A stretch of 48,576 nucleotides of DNA from Reyranella sp. (GCA_022844015.1 JALHMO010000032.1:1-48576), one strand, 5' to 3'; counted from the first letter of the stretch, positions 7,599 through 16,686 are shown. A program made the numbers and translations. The notes: generated by a model not told the origin, from the letters alone.

Positions 7599-8408
7599 AT
7601 GAACACCCTCCTCGTTCTCCCCTATCCCGACATCGATCCCGTCCTGATCGAGATCGGGCCGTTCGCCATCCGCTGGTACGCCCTGGCCTATATCGCCGGC
7701 CTGGTCATCGGCTGGCAGATCATGCGCCGCGTCTGCGAGCAGCCGCCCAGGCTGCTGTCGCCCGTCAAGATCGACGACTTCCTGGTGTGGGCCGCCCTGG
7801 GCGTGATCCTGGGCGGCCGGCTGGGCTACGTGCTGTTCTACAAGGCCGGCTTCTACCTCTCCAACCCGCTCGCCATCCTGACCTTGTGGGAAGGCGGGAT
7901 GTCGTTCCACGGCGGCCTGCTGGGCGTCATCGCCGCCATCCTGGCTTTTGCCATCCGCAACAAGGTGGACCCCTTCATGCTGTCGGATCTGGTTGCGATC
8001 GTGACGCCGATCGGCCTGTTCTTCGGCCGCCTGGCCAACTTCATCAACGGCGAGCTGTGGGGCCGCACGAGCGACGTGGCATGGGCGATGATCTTCCCGC
8101 GCGGCGGACCGCTGCCGCGGCATCCCAGCCAGCTCTACCAGGGGTTCTTCGAAGGCGTGGTGCTCTTCCTCGTGGTCGTCGCCGTGTGGCGCTGGACCGA
8201 CGGCCGGCGCCGTCCGGGTCTGCTTACCGGCGTCTTCTGCGCCGGCTACGGCGTGGCCCGCATCGTCGGCGAGGTGTTCCGCGAGCCCGATGCCCATCTC
8301 GGCTTCCTGTGGGGGCCGCTCACCATGGGCATGCTGCTGTCGGTGCCGATGGTGGCGTTCGGCGCCTGGCTGATCGTTCGCGCCGGGCGGCGGCCCGCCC
8401 TCGCGTGA
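7599..8408 (+). CDS. lgt: prolipoprotein diacylglyceryl transferase
   Basis: Transfers diacylglyceryl from phosphatidylglycerol to the lipobox cysteine of prelipoproteins; multi-pass inner-membrane protein. The 269-residue length is normal. Diagnostic motifs are SFHGGLLG (His104) and the Lgt signature GRLANFINGELWGR at 143-156, with a C-terminal REPDAHLGFLWGPLTMGMLLSVPM helix region. First gene of a tight plus-strand group; the methyltransferase start follows 10 nt after its stop. A lipoprotein gene further down the same group would be one of its substrates. Confidence 0.97.
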   Translation: MNTLLVLPYPDIDPVLIEIGPFAIRWYALAYIAGLVIGWQIMRRVCEQPPRLLSPVKIDDFLVWAALGVILGGRLGYVLFYKAGFYLSNPLAILTLWEGGMSFHGGLLGVIAAILAFAIRNKVDPFMLSDLVAIVTPIGLFFGRLANFINGELWGRTSDVAWAMIFPRGGPLPRHPSQLYQGFFEGVVLFLVVVAVWRWTDGRRRPGLLTGVFCAGYGVARIVGEVFREPDAHLGFLWGPLTMGMLLSVPMVAFGAWLIVRAGRRPALA

Positions 8409-8418
8409 CCCCCCTCGC

Positions 8419-9501
8419 GTGACTACCGCGCTCGGCCGCCTGCTCGCCCGCCGCATCGCGCTCACCGGGCCGATCCCGGTCGCCGACTTCATGGCCGAAG
8501 CGCTGGGCCACCCGCGCTTCGGCTACTATCGCAACGCCCTGCCGCTCGGCGCGGCGGGCGACTTCACCACGGCACCGGAGATCTCCCAGATGTTCGGCGA
8601 GCTCCTGGGCGCCTGGCTGGCCGAGAGATGGCTCGCCATGGGACGCCCTCGGCCGGTCCGCCTGGTCGAGCTCGGTCCGGGCCGCGGCACCTTGCTGGCG
8701 GACGCCTTGCGCGCGACCCGCGGCGTCACCGCCTTCCATGCCGCCCTCGACCTGCATCTGGTCGACATCAACGAGCACCTGCGCGCCGTTCAGGCCGACG
8801 CACTCGCCGGCTTCGCGCCGACCTGGCACGACCGGTTCGACGAGGTGCCGGACGGGCCGCTGCTGCTGGTCGCCAACGAGTTCTTCGATGCCCTGCCGGT
8901 CCGCCAGTTCGTCTGCACGCCGCAGGGCTGGGTCGAGCGCATGGTCGGCGTGGCGGACGACGGCGAGACGCTGCGACTGGCCCTGGCTCCCGGCCGGACG
9001 CCCTTTGCGGCGGCCCTGCCGGAGGCGGCACCCGGCCGGCAGGCCGAGCTCTGCGAGGCCGGGCTGGCGCTTGCCGCCGCGATCGGCACGCGGCTGCGGC
9101 GCGACGGCGGCTGGGCGCTGATCATCGACTACGGTTTCGAGGCAACGAGCGGCTTTTCGCTTCAGGCGGTGCGACGGCACCGCGGCAGCGACATCCTCGA
9201 CCGGCCAGGCGAGACCGACCTCAGCGCCCACGTCGATTTCACGAGCCTCGCCCGTGCGACCGGAACTCGGACTTTTGGCCCCACAGGCCAGGGCGACTTC
9301 CTGCGGCGCCTCGGCATCGTGCAGCGCGCAGAGGCGCTGAAGGCGCGCGCGACCCTGTCGCAGCGGCAAACCATCGACGCGGCATTGGCGCGCTTGATCG
9401 ACCCTGACCAAATGGGCACGCTGTTTCGCGTTTTGGCCGTGGGCGACACCCCCAGCAGCGAACCACCCGGCTTTTCGGACAGCTTCCCGAGTACGACATG
9501 A
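8419..9501 (+). CDS. MidA/NDUFAF7-family SAM-dependent methyltransferase
   Basis: Class I SAM methyltransferase of 360 aa in the MidA (DUF185) family; mitochondrial NDUFAF7 methylates an arginine in complex I subunit NDUFS2. The SAM-binding motif VELGPGRG is at 83-90, the family block NEFFDALPVRQF at 153-164, and ALIIDYGFEA near 235 with a HVDFTSLA element after it. It starts with GTG 8419. The stop overlaps the pgeF ATG (ATGA, 9498-9501). In alphaproteobacteria lgt, this gene and pgeF are commonly adjacent. Confidence 0.93.
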   Translation: MTTALGRLLARRIALTGPIPVADFMAEALGHPRFGYYRNALPLGAAGDFTTAPEISQMFGELLGAWLAERWLAMGRPRPVRLVELGPGRGTLLADALRATRGVTAFHAALDLHLVDINEHLRAVQADALAGFAPTWHDRFDEVPDGPLLLVANEFFDALPVRQFVCTPQGWVERMVGVADDGETLRLALAPGRTPFAAALPEAAPGRQAELCEAGLALAAAIGTRLRRDGGWALIIDYGFEATSGFSLQAVRRHRGSDILDRPGETDLSAHVDFTSLARATGTRTFGPTGQGDFLRRLGIVQRAEALKARATLSQRQTIDAALARLIDPDQMGTLFRVLAVGDTPSSEPPGFSDSFPSTT

Positions 9502-10265
9502 TCCAGGCCAAGGCGCTCGCCGATCTCGACGGCGTGCAGCACCGGTTCTTCACCCGTCACGGCGGCGTCAGCAGCGGCCTCTACAGCTCGCTCAATTGCG
9601 GCTATGGCTCGGCCGACCCGCCAGAGAACGTGCGCGAGAACCGCCGCCGCGTCGCCGCGCTGTTCGATCGCGACGAAACTGACTTGCTGACCGTGCACCA
9701 GTACCATTCGACCGAGGTGCTGACTGTCGGTGACGACCGTTGGACCTCGCCCGGCGCGCCCAGGGCCGACGGGCTGGTGACGGACCGGCCGGGCGTCGTG
9801 CTGGGCGTCCTTGCCGCCGACTGCGCGCCGGTCCTGATTGCCGATCCGGCCGCCGGCGTGATCGGCGCGGCCCACGCCGGATGGCGCGGTGCGCTCGCCG
9901 GCGTGGTCGACGCCACGATTGTCGCCATGGAGCGGCTGGGTGCCCGGCGCGAGCGCCTGCAGGCGGCCGTCGGTCCCTGCATCGGCGGCCGGTCGTACGA
10001 GGTCGGCCCGGAGTTTCCGGCGCCCTTCCTGGCGCAGGATGCGGCGAACGCAGCCTTCTTTCGCGACGCCCCGCGCGCCGGTCATTTCCTGTTCGATCTC
10101 GCGGGCTACCTCGTCCGGCGCATCGGGCTCGCCGGCGTGATGGCGAGCGCCACCGGTCACGACACGCTCGCCGACGGGCATGATTTCTTCAGCTACCGGC
10201 GCAACACGCTGCAGGGCGTGCGCGACTACGGCCGCGGACTGTCGGCCATCGCCCTGCGCCGCTGA
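9498..10265 (+). CDS. pgeF: peptidoglycan editing factor PgeF (YfiH/laccase-domain family)
   Basis: Zinc protein of the YfiH family (255 aa), first described as a multicopper polyphenol oxidase and now linked to removing wrong amino acids from peptidoglycan precursors. The Zn ligands are visible as His70 (QYHSTE), Cys109 (AADCAPV) and His126 (AHAGWRG), with GPCIGG and DYGRGLSAIALR further on. It is translationally coupled to the methyltransferase gene by a 4-nt overlap. Confidence 0.95.
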   Translation: MIQAKALADLDGVQHRFFTRHGGVSSGLYSSLNCGYGSADPPENVRENRRRVAALFDRDETDLLTVHQYHSTEVLTVGDDRWTSPGAPRADGLVTDRPGVVLGVLAADCAPVLIADPAAGVIGAAHAGWRGALAGVVDATIVAMERLGARRERLQAAVGPCIGGRSYEVGPEFPAPFLAQDAANAAFFRDAPRAGHFLFDLAGYLVRRIGLAGVMASATGHDTLADGHDFFSYRRNTLQGVRDYGRGLSAIALRR

Positions 10266-10333
10266 TGCCATACCTGATCATCCTGGTGTTCTGCTGCCTG
10301 CTCGGGGTCGTCGCGACATGCGCCATGCTGTGA
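10265..10333 (+). CDS. possible 22-residue hydrophobic small protein overlapping the pgeF stop
   Basis: An ATG that shares one base with the pgeF TGA opens a 22-codon frame, MPYLIILVFCCLLGVVATCAML, which is almost wholly one membrane-spanning stretch. It ends at 10333, overlapping the first codons of the lipoprotein gene in another frame. It could be a small membrane protein or a coupling leader that carries ribosomes from pgeF to the lipoprotein start. No family is recognised, and at this length chance cannot be excluded. Confidence 0.3.
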   Translation: MPYLIILVFCCLLGVVATCAML

Positions 10334-11313
10334 CGCTCCTGTGCTTTCTGTCGCTGACCGCTTGCGTCTCGCCGCCGCGTCCCTTCGAGCACACCAACAG
10401 CGAGGCGCCGATCCGGCAGCTGCCGCGCGACAAGACCGAGGTCTCGATCGCGCCGCCCAGGAACATGCCTCCGGCGATGGCCCGTCGTGTCGCCGCGTCG
10501 CTGGCGATGGAGCTGCAATCCTACGGCATCGTCGCCGCCGTGCAGCCCGCCCAGGCGCCGATCCAGATCAGCAGCACCATGAGCACCCGCGACGCCGGCG
10601 AGACCGGCATCGAGATCCAGGTCGACTGGAAGGTCGAAGGCGCGCCGAGCCCGCAGGAATCGACCACCAGGACGCGGGCACGGCCCGAGGACTACGCCGA
10701 CGCGACCGAGCGGCTGGTCTCGCGCATCGCCTACCAGGCGGCGCCGCGGGTCGCGACCATGATGGGCCGGCCGCCCAACTTCAAGCCACGCTCGCCCGGC
10801 CAGGTCGCCGCCGGGGTCACCGTCGCCGAGGAGCCGCCGCCCGATCTTACCGTGCCGCCAATCGCCGGTCTCGTGCCGACGACGGCCACCGGCGCCGGGT
10901 CGCCTCCGCCGCAACTGCCCGGCCAGCCGCCACCGGCGCAGGAGGCTCGCGTCAAGGTCCTGGTCACCCCGGTGACAGGGGCGCCTTCGGACGGAAACCG
11001 CCAGCTCTACTCCGGCATGCGCCGCGCCCTGGGCTCGAGCAAGATCGTCATCGTCGATGCCGAGGCCCCTGACGTCTTCACGGTCGTCGGAACGGTGACG
11101 GTGAAGCCGGTCGACGAGCGCACCGTCCAGCTGGTGATCAAGTGGTACGTCAAGGATCCGTCGGGCAAGACCATCGGCGATCTCGAGCAGGCCAACCCGG
11201 TGCCGGCCGCTGCGACCAAGGGCTCGTGGGCGGGCTTCGGCGACATCGTCGCGACAGCGGCGTCGGAGGGCGTGCTCGAGCTCCTGGAGAAGGCGATCAA
11301 CCGGCCGCGCTGA
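10318..11313 (+). CDS. putative lipoprotein of unknown function
   Basis: 331-residue predicted lipoprotein. From ATG 10318 the protein begins MRHAVTLLCFLSLTAC, a lipoprotein signal peptide with lipobox LTAC and acylation at Cys16. The longer frame starting at 10180 overlaps pgeF and lacks a signal. Residues about 170-210 form a proline-rich linker (PPPDLTVPPIAGLV, GSPPPQLPGQPPPAQE) between two alpha/beta-looking halves. I recognise no named family. The position after lgt and pgeF suggests an envelope role; the last residues ATAASEGVLELLEKAI look helical. Confidence 0.8.
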   Translation: MRHAVTLLCFLSLTACVSPPRPFEHTNSEAPIRQLPRDKTEVSIAPPRNMPPAMARRVAASLAMELQSYGIVAAVQPAQAPIQISSTMSTRDAGETGIEIQVDWKVEGAPSPQESTTRTRARPEDYADATERLVSRIAYQAAPRVATMMGRPPNFKPRSPGQVAAGVTVAEEPPPDLTVPPIAGLVPTTATGAGSPPPQLPGQPPPAQEARVKVLVTPVTGAPSDGNRQLYSGMRRALGSSKIVIVDAEAPDVFTVVGTVTVKPVDERTVQLVIKWYVKDPSGKTIGDLEQANPVPAAATKGSWAGFGDIVATAASEGVLELLEKAINRPR

Positions 11314-11484
11314 CCCAGCGTCTCCCGTGGAGCGCGTCATGCGCCGGCAGCGCACCGCTGGTGGCATCCACCCGGTCCGCCAAGCTGTGAAATCGGGCTG
11401 TCGCAGGAGGGGGCGGGGCTGCTAGTCTGAAACCAGCGGCTCGATTCTTGCAATGAAGCCGATGCTACAGGGAGGCTGAAGCCA

Positions 11485-13071
11485 ATGTTCGTTTTCAGGA
11501 AGTCGTTCGCGACCCTCGCGGCGGCTGCAAGCGCGGTGGGGCTGCTGGGTGCAGTGCCTGCCGGCGCCCAGACCGTCAGTGTCGTGATGCATTCGGATCT
11601 GAAGATCCTCGATCCGATCTGGACCACCGCCTACATCGTGCGCAACCACGGCTACCTCGTCTGGGACACGCTGTTCGCGATGGACGACAAGCTCGAGGTC
11701 AAGCCGCAGATGGTCGACAAGTACGACGTCTCGGTCGACAAGCTGACCTATACATTCACCCTGCGCGACGGCCTCGAGTGGCACGACGGCAAGCCCGTCA
11801 CCGCCGAGGACTGCATCGCCTCGATCAAGCGCTGGGGCGCCAAGGACTCGATGGGCCAGCTGCTGCTGACGCGGGTCGCCGAGTTCACCAAGGTCAACGA
11901 CAAGACCTTCGCGATGAAGCTCAAGGAGCCGTACGGCCTCGTCCTGCAATCGCTGGGCAAGCCGTCGTCGAACGTGCCCTTCATGATGCCGGCCCGCGTC
12001 GCGGCGACCGATCCCAACACCCAGATCAAGGCCGAGGACGTGATCGGCTCGGGCCCGTTCATCTTCAAGCGCGACGAATGGAAGCCGGGCGAGAAGACGG
12101 TTTACGTCAAGAATCCCAAGTACAAGCCGCGCAGCGAGCCGGTTTCCGGCATGGCCGGCGGCAAGGTCGTCAAGGTCGATCGCATCGAATGGAAAGTGCT
12201 GGGTGACCATCAGACCGCGGTCAACGCGCTGCTGAATGCCGAGATCGACATGATCGAGTCACCGCCGCACGACCTCCTGCCCGTGCTGGCCAAAGACAAG
12301 AACGTCAAGCTGTTCAACTACAATCCGCTGGGCCTGCAATACACCTTCCGCTTCAACGTGCTGCACAAGCCGTTCGATAACCCGAAGATTCGTCAAGCCG
12401 TGCTCTACGCCTTCAATCAGAAGGACTTCCTCGACGCCACGATCGGCGATCCGAAATGGTACAAGGAATGCAAGGCGATGTTCGTCTGCGGCACGCCGCT
12501 GGAGACAGTCAAGGGCTGGGAGGACAAGCTGTCGTCCAACTTCGAGAAATCGAAGGCGCTCCTGAAGGAAGCCGGTTATGACGGCACGCCGGTCGTGCTC
12601 ATGCAGTCGACGGACCTGGCATCGCTGACCAATCTCGCGCCGGTCGCCAAGAACCTGATGGAGAAGGGCGGCTTCAAGGTCGACATGCAGGCGATGGACT
12701 GGCAGACCCTGGTCAGCCGTCGCACCAAGAAGGATCCGCCAGACAAGGGTGGCTGGAACGCCTTCCTGACTGCGTGGGTGGCGGCCGACATCCTCAATCC
12801 CGTCATGGCCGGGTTCTTCAACGCCGGCTGCGACAAGGCGATGTTCGGCTGGCCGTGCGACGAGCAGATCCAGAAACTGCGCGACCAGTACGCCAGCGAG
12901 ACCGACCCGGCCAAGCAAAAGGGCTTTGCCGAAGCGGTCCAGGTGCGGGTCACCGAGTATCCGACCCACATCCATCTCGGACAGTGGTACCAGCCGTTCG
13001 CGCTGCGGACCTCGCTCGACGGCGCCGTCCAGGCGCCGGTCCCCGTATTCTGGAACATGACCAAGAAGTGA
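11485..13071 (+). CDS. peptide/nickel-type ABC transporter substrate-binding protein (family 5), copy 1
   Basis: Periplasmic binding protein of 528 aa. Signal peptide MFVFRKSFATLAAAASAVGLLGAVPAGA, then KILDPIWTTAYIVRNHGYLVWDTLF and TFTLRDGLEWHDGKPVTAEDCIASIKRW, the hallmark blocks of DppA/OppA-like proteins. A GGGAGG ribosome-binding site precedes ATG 11485. The next gene encodes a close paralogue in the same orientation, and together they head an operon with DppB/DppC-like permeases and a fused DppDF ATPase. The ligand is unknown; these families also bind non-peptide solutes. Confidence 0.93.
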   Translation: MFVFRKSFATLAAAASAVGLLGAVPAGAQTVSVVMHSDLKILDPIWTTAYIVRNHGYLVWDTLFAMDDKLEVKPQMVDKYDVSVDKLTYTFTLRDGLEWHDGKPVTAEDCIASIKRWGAKDSMGQLLLTRVAEFTKVNDKTFAMKLKEPYGLVLQSLGKPSSNVPFMMPARVAATDPNTQIKAEDVIGSGPFIFKRDEWKPGEKTVYVKNPKYKPRSEPVSGMAGGKVVKVDRIEWKVLGDHQTAVNALLNAEIDMIESPPHDLLPVLAKDKNVKLFNYNPLGLQYTFRFNVLHKPFDNPKIRQAVLYAFNQKDFLDATIGDPKWYKECKAMFVCGTPLETVKGWEDKLSSNFEKSKALLKEAGYDGTPVVLMQSTDLASLTNLAPVAKNLMEKGGFKVDMQAMDWQTLVSRRTKKDPPDKGGWNAFLTAWVAADILNPVMAGFFNAGCDKAMFGWPCDEQIQKLRDQYASETDPAKQKGFAEAVQVRVTEYPTHIHLGQWYQPFALRTSLDGAVQAPVPVFWNMTKK

Positions 13072-13078
13072 GACAAGC

Positions 13079-13111
13079 GAGGAGGGCCGCCCCGGAGCGG
13101 TCCTCCTCTTT
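13079..13111 (+). terminator. hairpin between the two binding-protein genes
   Basis: GAGGAGGGCCGC and GCGGTCCTCCTC form a 12-bp stem with one G-T pair and a 6-nt loop, followed by the pyrimidine run TTTCTCT. It has the shape of an intrinsic terminator but sits inside the operon, 8 nt after the first binding-protein stop. It may attenuate readthrough or protect the 3' end of the first transcript. Confidence 0.6.
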
Positions 13112-13144
13112 CTCTGTCGGGGAGTGTCGAGAGGAGTGAGTACA

Positions 13145-14722
13145 ATGAGAGTAATGCGGCGCACAATCGCGGCGCTGGCCGCCGGTGCGATCCTGGCCGC
13201 GGCCGGGCCGGCAACAGCGCAGAACAAGGTTCTGCGCTTCGTGCAGAACGGCAACCTGACGATCCTCGATCCGATCTGGACGACGGCCTATGTCACGCGC
13301 AACCACGGCTACCTGATCTACGACACGCTGTTCGCGTCCGACGAGAGCAACGCCGTCAAGCCGCAGATGGTCGACAAGCACGAGGTCTCGCCCGACAAGA
13401 CCGTGTGGACCTTCACCCTGCGCGACGGGTTGGAGTGGCACGACGGCAAGCCGGTGACGTCGGAGGACTGCATCGCCTCGATCCAGCGCTGGGGCAAGCG
13501 CGACGCCATGGGCCTGAAGCTCATGGACTTCGTCAAGGAGCTCAAGGCGGTCGACGCCAAGACCTTCCAGATCGTGCTGAAGGAGCCCTACGGCCTTGTG
13601 CTCGACTCGCTCGGCAAGCCCTCCTCGAACGTGCCGTTCATGATGCCCAAGGCGGTGGCCGAGACCGACCCCTTCAAGCAGATCGACAGCCAGATCGGCT
13701 CCGGACCGTTCATCTACCAGAAGAACGAGTCCAAGCCGGGCGAGAAGCATGTCTATCTCAAGAACCCGAAGTACAAGCCGCGCAGCGAGGCGCCCTCGGG
13801 CCTGGCCGGCGGCAAGGTCGCCAAGGTCGACCGCGTCGAGATCATCGAGATGCCCGACACCCAGCAGCAGGTCAACGCGCTGATCGCGGGCGAGATCGAC
13901 CTGCTCGAGCAGCCGCCCCACGATCTCATCCCGGTTCTCAAGGCCGAGAAGGGCGTGCAGCTGGTCGACTGGAACCCGCTCGGCCACCAGTTCGTCATCC
14001 GCTTCAACCACGTGGTGAAGCCGTTCGACAACCCGAAGATCCGGATGGCGGCGCTGCTGGCGATGCGCCAGGAAGACTACCTCAAGGCGACGGTCGGCGA
14101 GCCGGCCTACTACAAGGTCTGCTCCGCCGCCTTCGTCTGCGGCACGCCCAACGCCTTCGAGGCGCCCAACGGGCTGCTGATCAAGCCCGACTTCGAGAAC
14201 GCCAAGGCGCTCCTCAAGGAGGCGGGTTACGACGGCACGCCGATCGTGCTGATGCAGTCGACGACGCTGCCCGTGCTCACCAACACCGCACCGGTGACCA
14301 AGTCGCTGCTCGAGCAGGCCGGCTTCAAGGTCGACATGCAGTCGATGGACTGGCAGACCCTGGTGACGCGTCGCACCAAGAAGGATCCGCCGAACGCCGG
14401 CGGCTGGAACGTGTTCCACACCTTCTCCGTGGCGGCCGACATCCTGAACCCGATCTCCGATTCCTACATGGTCGCCCAGGGCGACAAGTCGTGGTTCGGC
14501 TGGCCGACCGACCCGGAGATGGAGAAGCTGCGCGACGCCTATGCCAAGGAAACCGACCCGGCCAAGGCCAAGGCGCTGGCCGGTGCCGTCCAGGCACGAG
14601 CGATCGAGACGGCGCAATACGGCTGGATCGGCCAGTGGTACGGACCGGGCGCGGCACGCACCAACGTCACAGGCTGGCTGAAGGCGCCGGTGCCGGTGAT
14701 GTGGAACATCGAGAAGAAGTGA
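13145..14722 (+). CDS. peptide/nickel-type ABC transporter substrate-binding protein (family 5), copy 2
   Basis: 525-residue paralogue of the preceding gene. The start ATG 13145 (MRVMRRTIAALAAGAILAAAGPATA) has a GGAG-containing site about 8 nt upstream; an earlier in-frame start at 13124 adds residues before the signal peptide and is less likely. The mature region shares long blocks with copy 1, such as ILDPIWTTAY, RNHGYL, TFTLRDGLEWHDGKPVT, EPYGLVL.SLGKPSSNVPFMMP and DWQTLV.RRTKKDPP, but differs in the ligand-facing middle part. It probably feeds the same permeases with a different ligand range. Confidence 0.93.
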   Translation: MRVMRRTIAALAAGAILAAAGPATAQNKVLRFVQNGNLTILDPIWTTAYVTRNHGYLIYDTLFASDESNAVKPQMVDKHEVSPDKTVWTFTLRDGLEWHDGKPVTSEDCIASIQRWGKRDAMGLKLMDFVKELKAVDAKTFQIVLKEPYGLVLDSLGKPSSNVPFMMPKAVAETDPFKQIDSQIGSGPFIYQKNESKPGEKHVYLKNPKYKPRSEAPSGLAGGKVAKVDRVEIIEMPDTQQQVNALIAGEIDLLEQPPHDLIPVLKAEKGVQLVDWNPLGHQFVIRFNHVVKPFDNPKIRMAALLAMRQEDYLKATVGEPAYYKVCSAAFVCGTPNAFEAPNGLLIKPDFENAKALLKEAGYDGTPIVLMQSTTLPVLTNTAPVTKSLLEQAGFKVDMQSMDWQTLVTRRTKKDPPNAGGWNVFHTFSVAADILNPISDSYMVAQGDKSWFGWPTDPEMEKLRDAYAKETDPAKAKALAGAVQARAIETAQYGWIGQWYGPGAARTNVTGWLKAPVPVMWNIEKK

Positions 14723-14755
14723 CATCTTAGCCGCCCGCCGGGCGGCTAAGATGTC
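14721..14755 (+). terminator. long perfect hairpin containing the stop codon of binding-protein copy 2
   Basis: Arms 14721-14737 (GACATCTTAGCCGCCCG) and 14739-14755 are exact reverse complements around one central base, giving about 15 usable stem pairs. The left arm begins inside the TGA stop codon. There is no T tract. It looks like a 3'-end stabiliser or attenuator inside the transporter operon. Confidence 0.6.
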
Positions 14756-14760
14756 CTCCT

Positions 14761-14790
14761 GGGCGAAGCGAAGGGTCCTTCGCTTCGCCC
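14761..14790 (+). repeat. second perfect hairpin before the permease gene
   Basis: GGGCGAAGCGAAGG (14761-14774) pairs exactly with CCTTCGCTTCGCCC (14777-14790). It follows the previous hairpin by 5 nt and ends 22 nt before the permease ATG. Two adjacent strong stems suggest a barrier that sets the binding-protein to permease ratio. Confidence 0.65.
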
Positions 14791-14812
14791 GGGGCGAGAA
14801 AACGGGAGTCAA

Positions 14813-15754
14813 ATGCTCGACTTTATCGTCCGCCGACTGATCGCCATCGTTCCCGTGCTCACGGTGGTGGCCGTCTTCGTCTTCCTCATGCTGCGCCTGA
14901 CGCCGGGCGACCCGGCCGCGGTGATCGCCGGGGACAATGCCACCTCCGACCAGATCGACGACATCCGCGCCAAGCTCGGCCTCAACGAACCGCTGTGGAC
15001 GCAGTTCGCCATCTGGATCAGCAGCATCCTGCAGGGCGATTTCGGCGAGAGCTACTTCTTCAAGAAGACGGTGGCCGAGCTGATCGCTCAGCGCGTCGAG
15101 CCGACCCTGGCGCTCGCCACCTGCACCCTGATCTTCGCCGTCTCGGTCTCGGTGCCGGTCGGCGTCCTCGCGGCCTACCGCCAGGGCTCGATGTTCGACC
15201 GCGTCGTCATGGGCTTCTCGGTGCTCGGCTTCTCGGTGCCGGGCTTCGTCATCGGCTACTGCCTGATCTATGTCTTCGCCATCGAGCTCGGCTGGCTGCC
15301 GGTGCAGGGCTACACCCGCATCGGCGTCAATTTCTGGGGCTTCCTCGAGCGCATGGTGCTGCCCTCGCTCACCCTGTCGGTCGGCTTCATCGCGCTGATC
15401 TCGCGCATCACCCGCGCCTCGGTGCTGGAAGTGCTGAACGAGGACTACATTCGCACCGCCCGCGCCAAGGGCCTCAGCAACCGTGTCGTGCTGATGCGCC
15501 ATGCGCTGCGCAATGCCGCGGTGCCGATCCTGACCGTGATCGGCCTCGGCATCGCCATCCTGATCGGCGGCGCGGTCATCACCGAGAGCGTGTTCGGCCT
15601 GCCCGGGCTCGGCCGCCTCACAGTCGAGGCGGTGCTGAGCCGCGATTTCCCGACCATCCAGACCGTCATCCTGATGTTCTCGGTGGTTTACGTCGTGATC
15701 AACCTGCTGATCGACATCAGCTACACCTTGTTCGATCCGAGGATCCGCTATTGA
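14813..15754 (+). CDS. DppB/OppB-type ABC transporter permease
   Basis: Inner-membrane permease of 313 aa. N-terminus MLDFIVRRLIAIVPVLTVVAVFVFLMLRLTPGDPA is the DppB signature, followed by GLNEPLWTQFAIWISSILQGDFGES. The EAA loop reads DYIRTARAKGLSNRVVLMRHALRNAAVP. ATG 14813 follows GGGAG at good spacing. The stop overlaps the TTG start of the second permease. Confidence 0.96.
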   Translation: MLDFIVRRLIAIVPVLTVVAVFVFLMLRLTPGDPAAVIAGDNATSDQIDDIRAKLGLNEPLWTQFAIWISSILQGDFGESYFFKKTVAELIAQRVEPTLALATCTLIFAVSVSVPVGVLAAYRQGSMFDRVVMGFSVLGFSVPGFVIGYCLIYVFAIELGWLPVQGYTRIGVNFWGFLERMVLPSLTLSVGFIALISRITRASVLEVLNEDYIRTARAKGLSNRVVLMRHALRNAAVPILTVIGLGIAILIGGAVITESVFGLPGLGRLTVEAVLSRDFPTIQTVILMFSVVYVVINLLIDISYTLFDPRIRY

Positions 15755-16686
15755 GCACGATCACCGAAGAAGTCATCGACTCCGCCTCGATCGCGGCGGC
15801 TTCGACCAAGCGGCGCCCGCTGTGGCAGGTTGCCATCCGCAACCCGAGCGTGATCATCGGCGGCACCATCCTGCTGATCATGGTGCTCATCGCAGCCCTC
15901 GCCCCGTTCCTGGGCACCGTCGATCCGACGCGCATCGATCCGGCGGCGCGCAACAAGAAGCCGGGCACCGAGATCACCTTCCGGCTCGATGACGGGCAGA
16001 CCGCCAAGCGGGTCGCCATCATGGGCACCGACAGCCTGGGCCGCGACGTCTACAGCCGCGTCATCTACGGCACCCGCGTCTCGCTCGCCGTCGGCATCGC
16101 GGTCGCCCTGATCGCCGTCGCCATCGGCACGGTGATCGGCCTGATCTCGGGGTACATCCGCTGGGCCGACGGCATCATCATGCGCATCATGGACGGGTTG
16201 ATGGCCATACCGGGCATATTGCTCGCCATCGCCCTGGTGTCGATCTGGCGCACCGGCCTGATCACCGTGATCTTCGCCATCGTCGTGCCCGACGTGCCGC
16301 GCGTCGTCCGCCTGGTGCGCTCGATCGTGCTGACGGTGCGCGAGGAGCCCTATGTCGAGGGCGCGATCTCGGTCGGCACGCCGACCTGGGTGCTGATGTT
16401 CCGCCACATCCTGCCCAACACCATCGCGCCGCTGATCGTGCAGGGCACCTTCCTCGCCGCCGCCGCCATCCTGGTCGAGGCGGCGCTGTCCTTCCTCGGC
16501 ATCGGCATCCCGCCGGAGATCCCGAGCTGGGGCAACATCATGGCCGAGGGCCGCACGCTGTTCCGCGTGTTCCCGCACAACATCCTCTATCCCGGCATCT
16601 TCCTCGCGCTCACGGTGCTGGCCATCAACATCATGGGCGACGGCCTGCGCGACACGCTCGACCCGAAGATGAGCAAGAAGGTGTGA
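15751..16686 (+). CDS. DppC/OppC-type ABC transporter permease
   Basis: 311-residue partner permease. The start is a TTG at 15751 inside the stop of the preceding gene (TTGA overlap), giving MSTITEEVIDSASIA; the longer frame from 14995 is a shadow of the dppB-like gene. Typical DppC elements are a first helix VIIGGTILLIMVLIAALAPFL, MGTDSLGRDVYSRVIYGTRVSL, and the EAA loop region GAISVGTPTWVLMFRHILPN. A strong hairpin overlaps its stop codon. Confidence 0.95.
   Translation: MSTITEEVIDSASIAAASTKRRPLWQVAIRNPSVIIGGTILLIMVLIAALAPFLGTVDPTRIDPAARNKKPGTEITFRLDDGQTAKRVAIMGTDSLGRDVYSRVIYGTRVSLAVGIAVALIAVAIGTVIGLISGYIRWADGIIMRIMDGLMAIPGILLAIALVSIWRTGLITVIFAIVVPDVPRVVRLVRSIVLTVREEPYVEGAISVGTPTWVLMFRHILPNTIAPLIVQGTFLAAAAILVEAALSFLGIGIPPEIPSWGNIMAEGRTLFRVFPHNILYPGIFLALTVLAINIMGDGLRDTLDPKMSKKV

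Noticed and set aside
10180-10317. N-terminal extension of the lipoprotein from 10180
   Set aside because: It overlaps pgeF, would bury the lipoprotein signal peptide and lipobox, and has no suitable ribosome-binding site.
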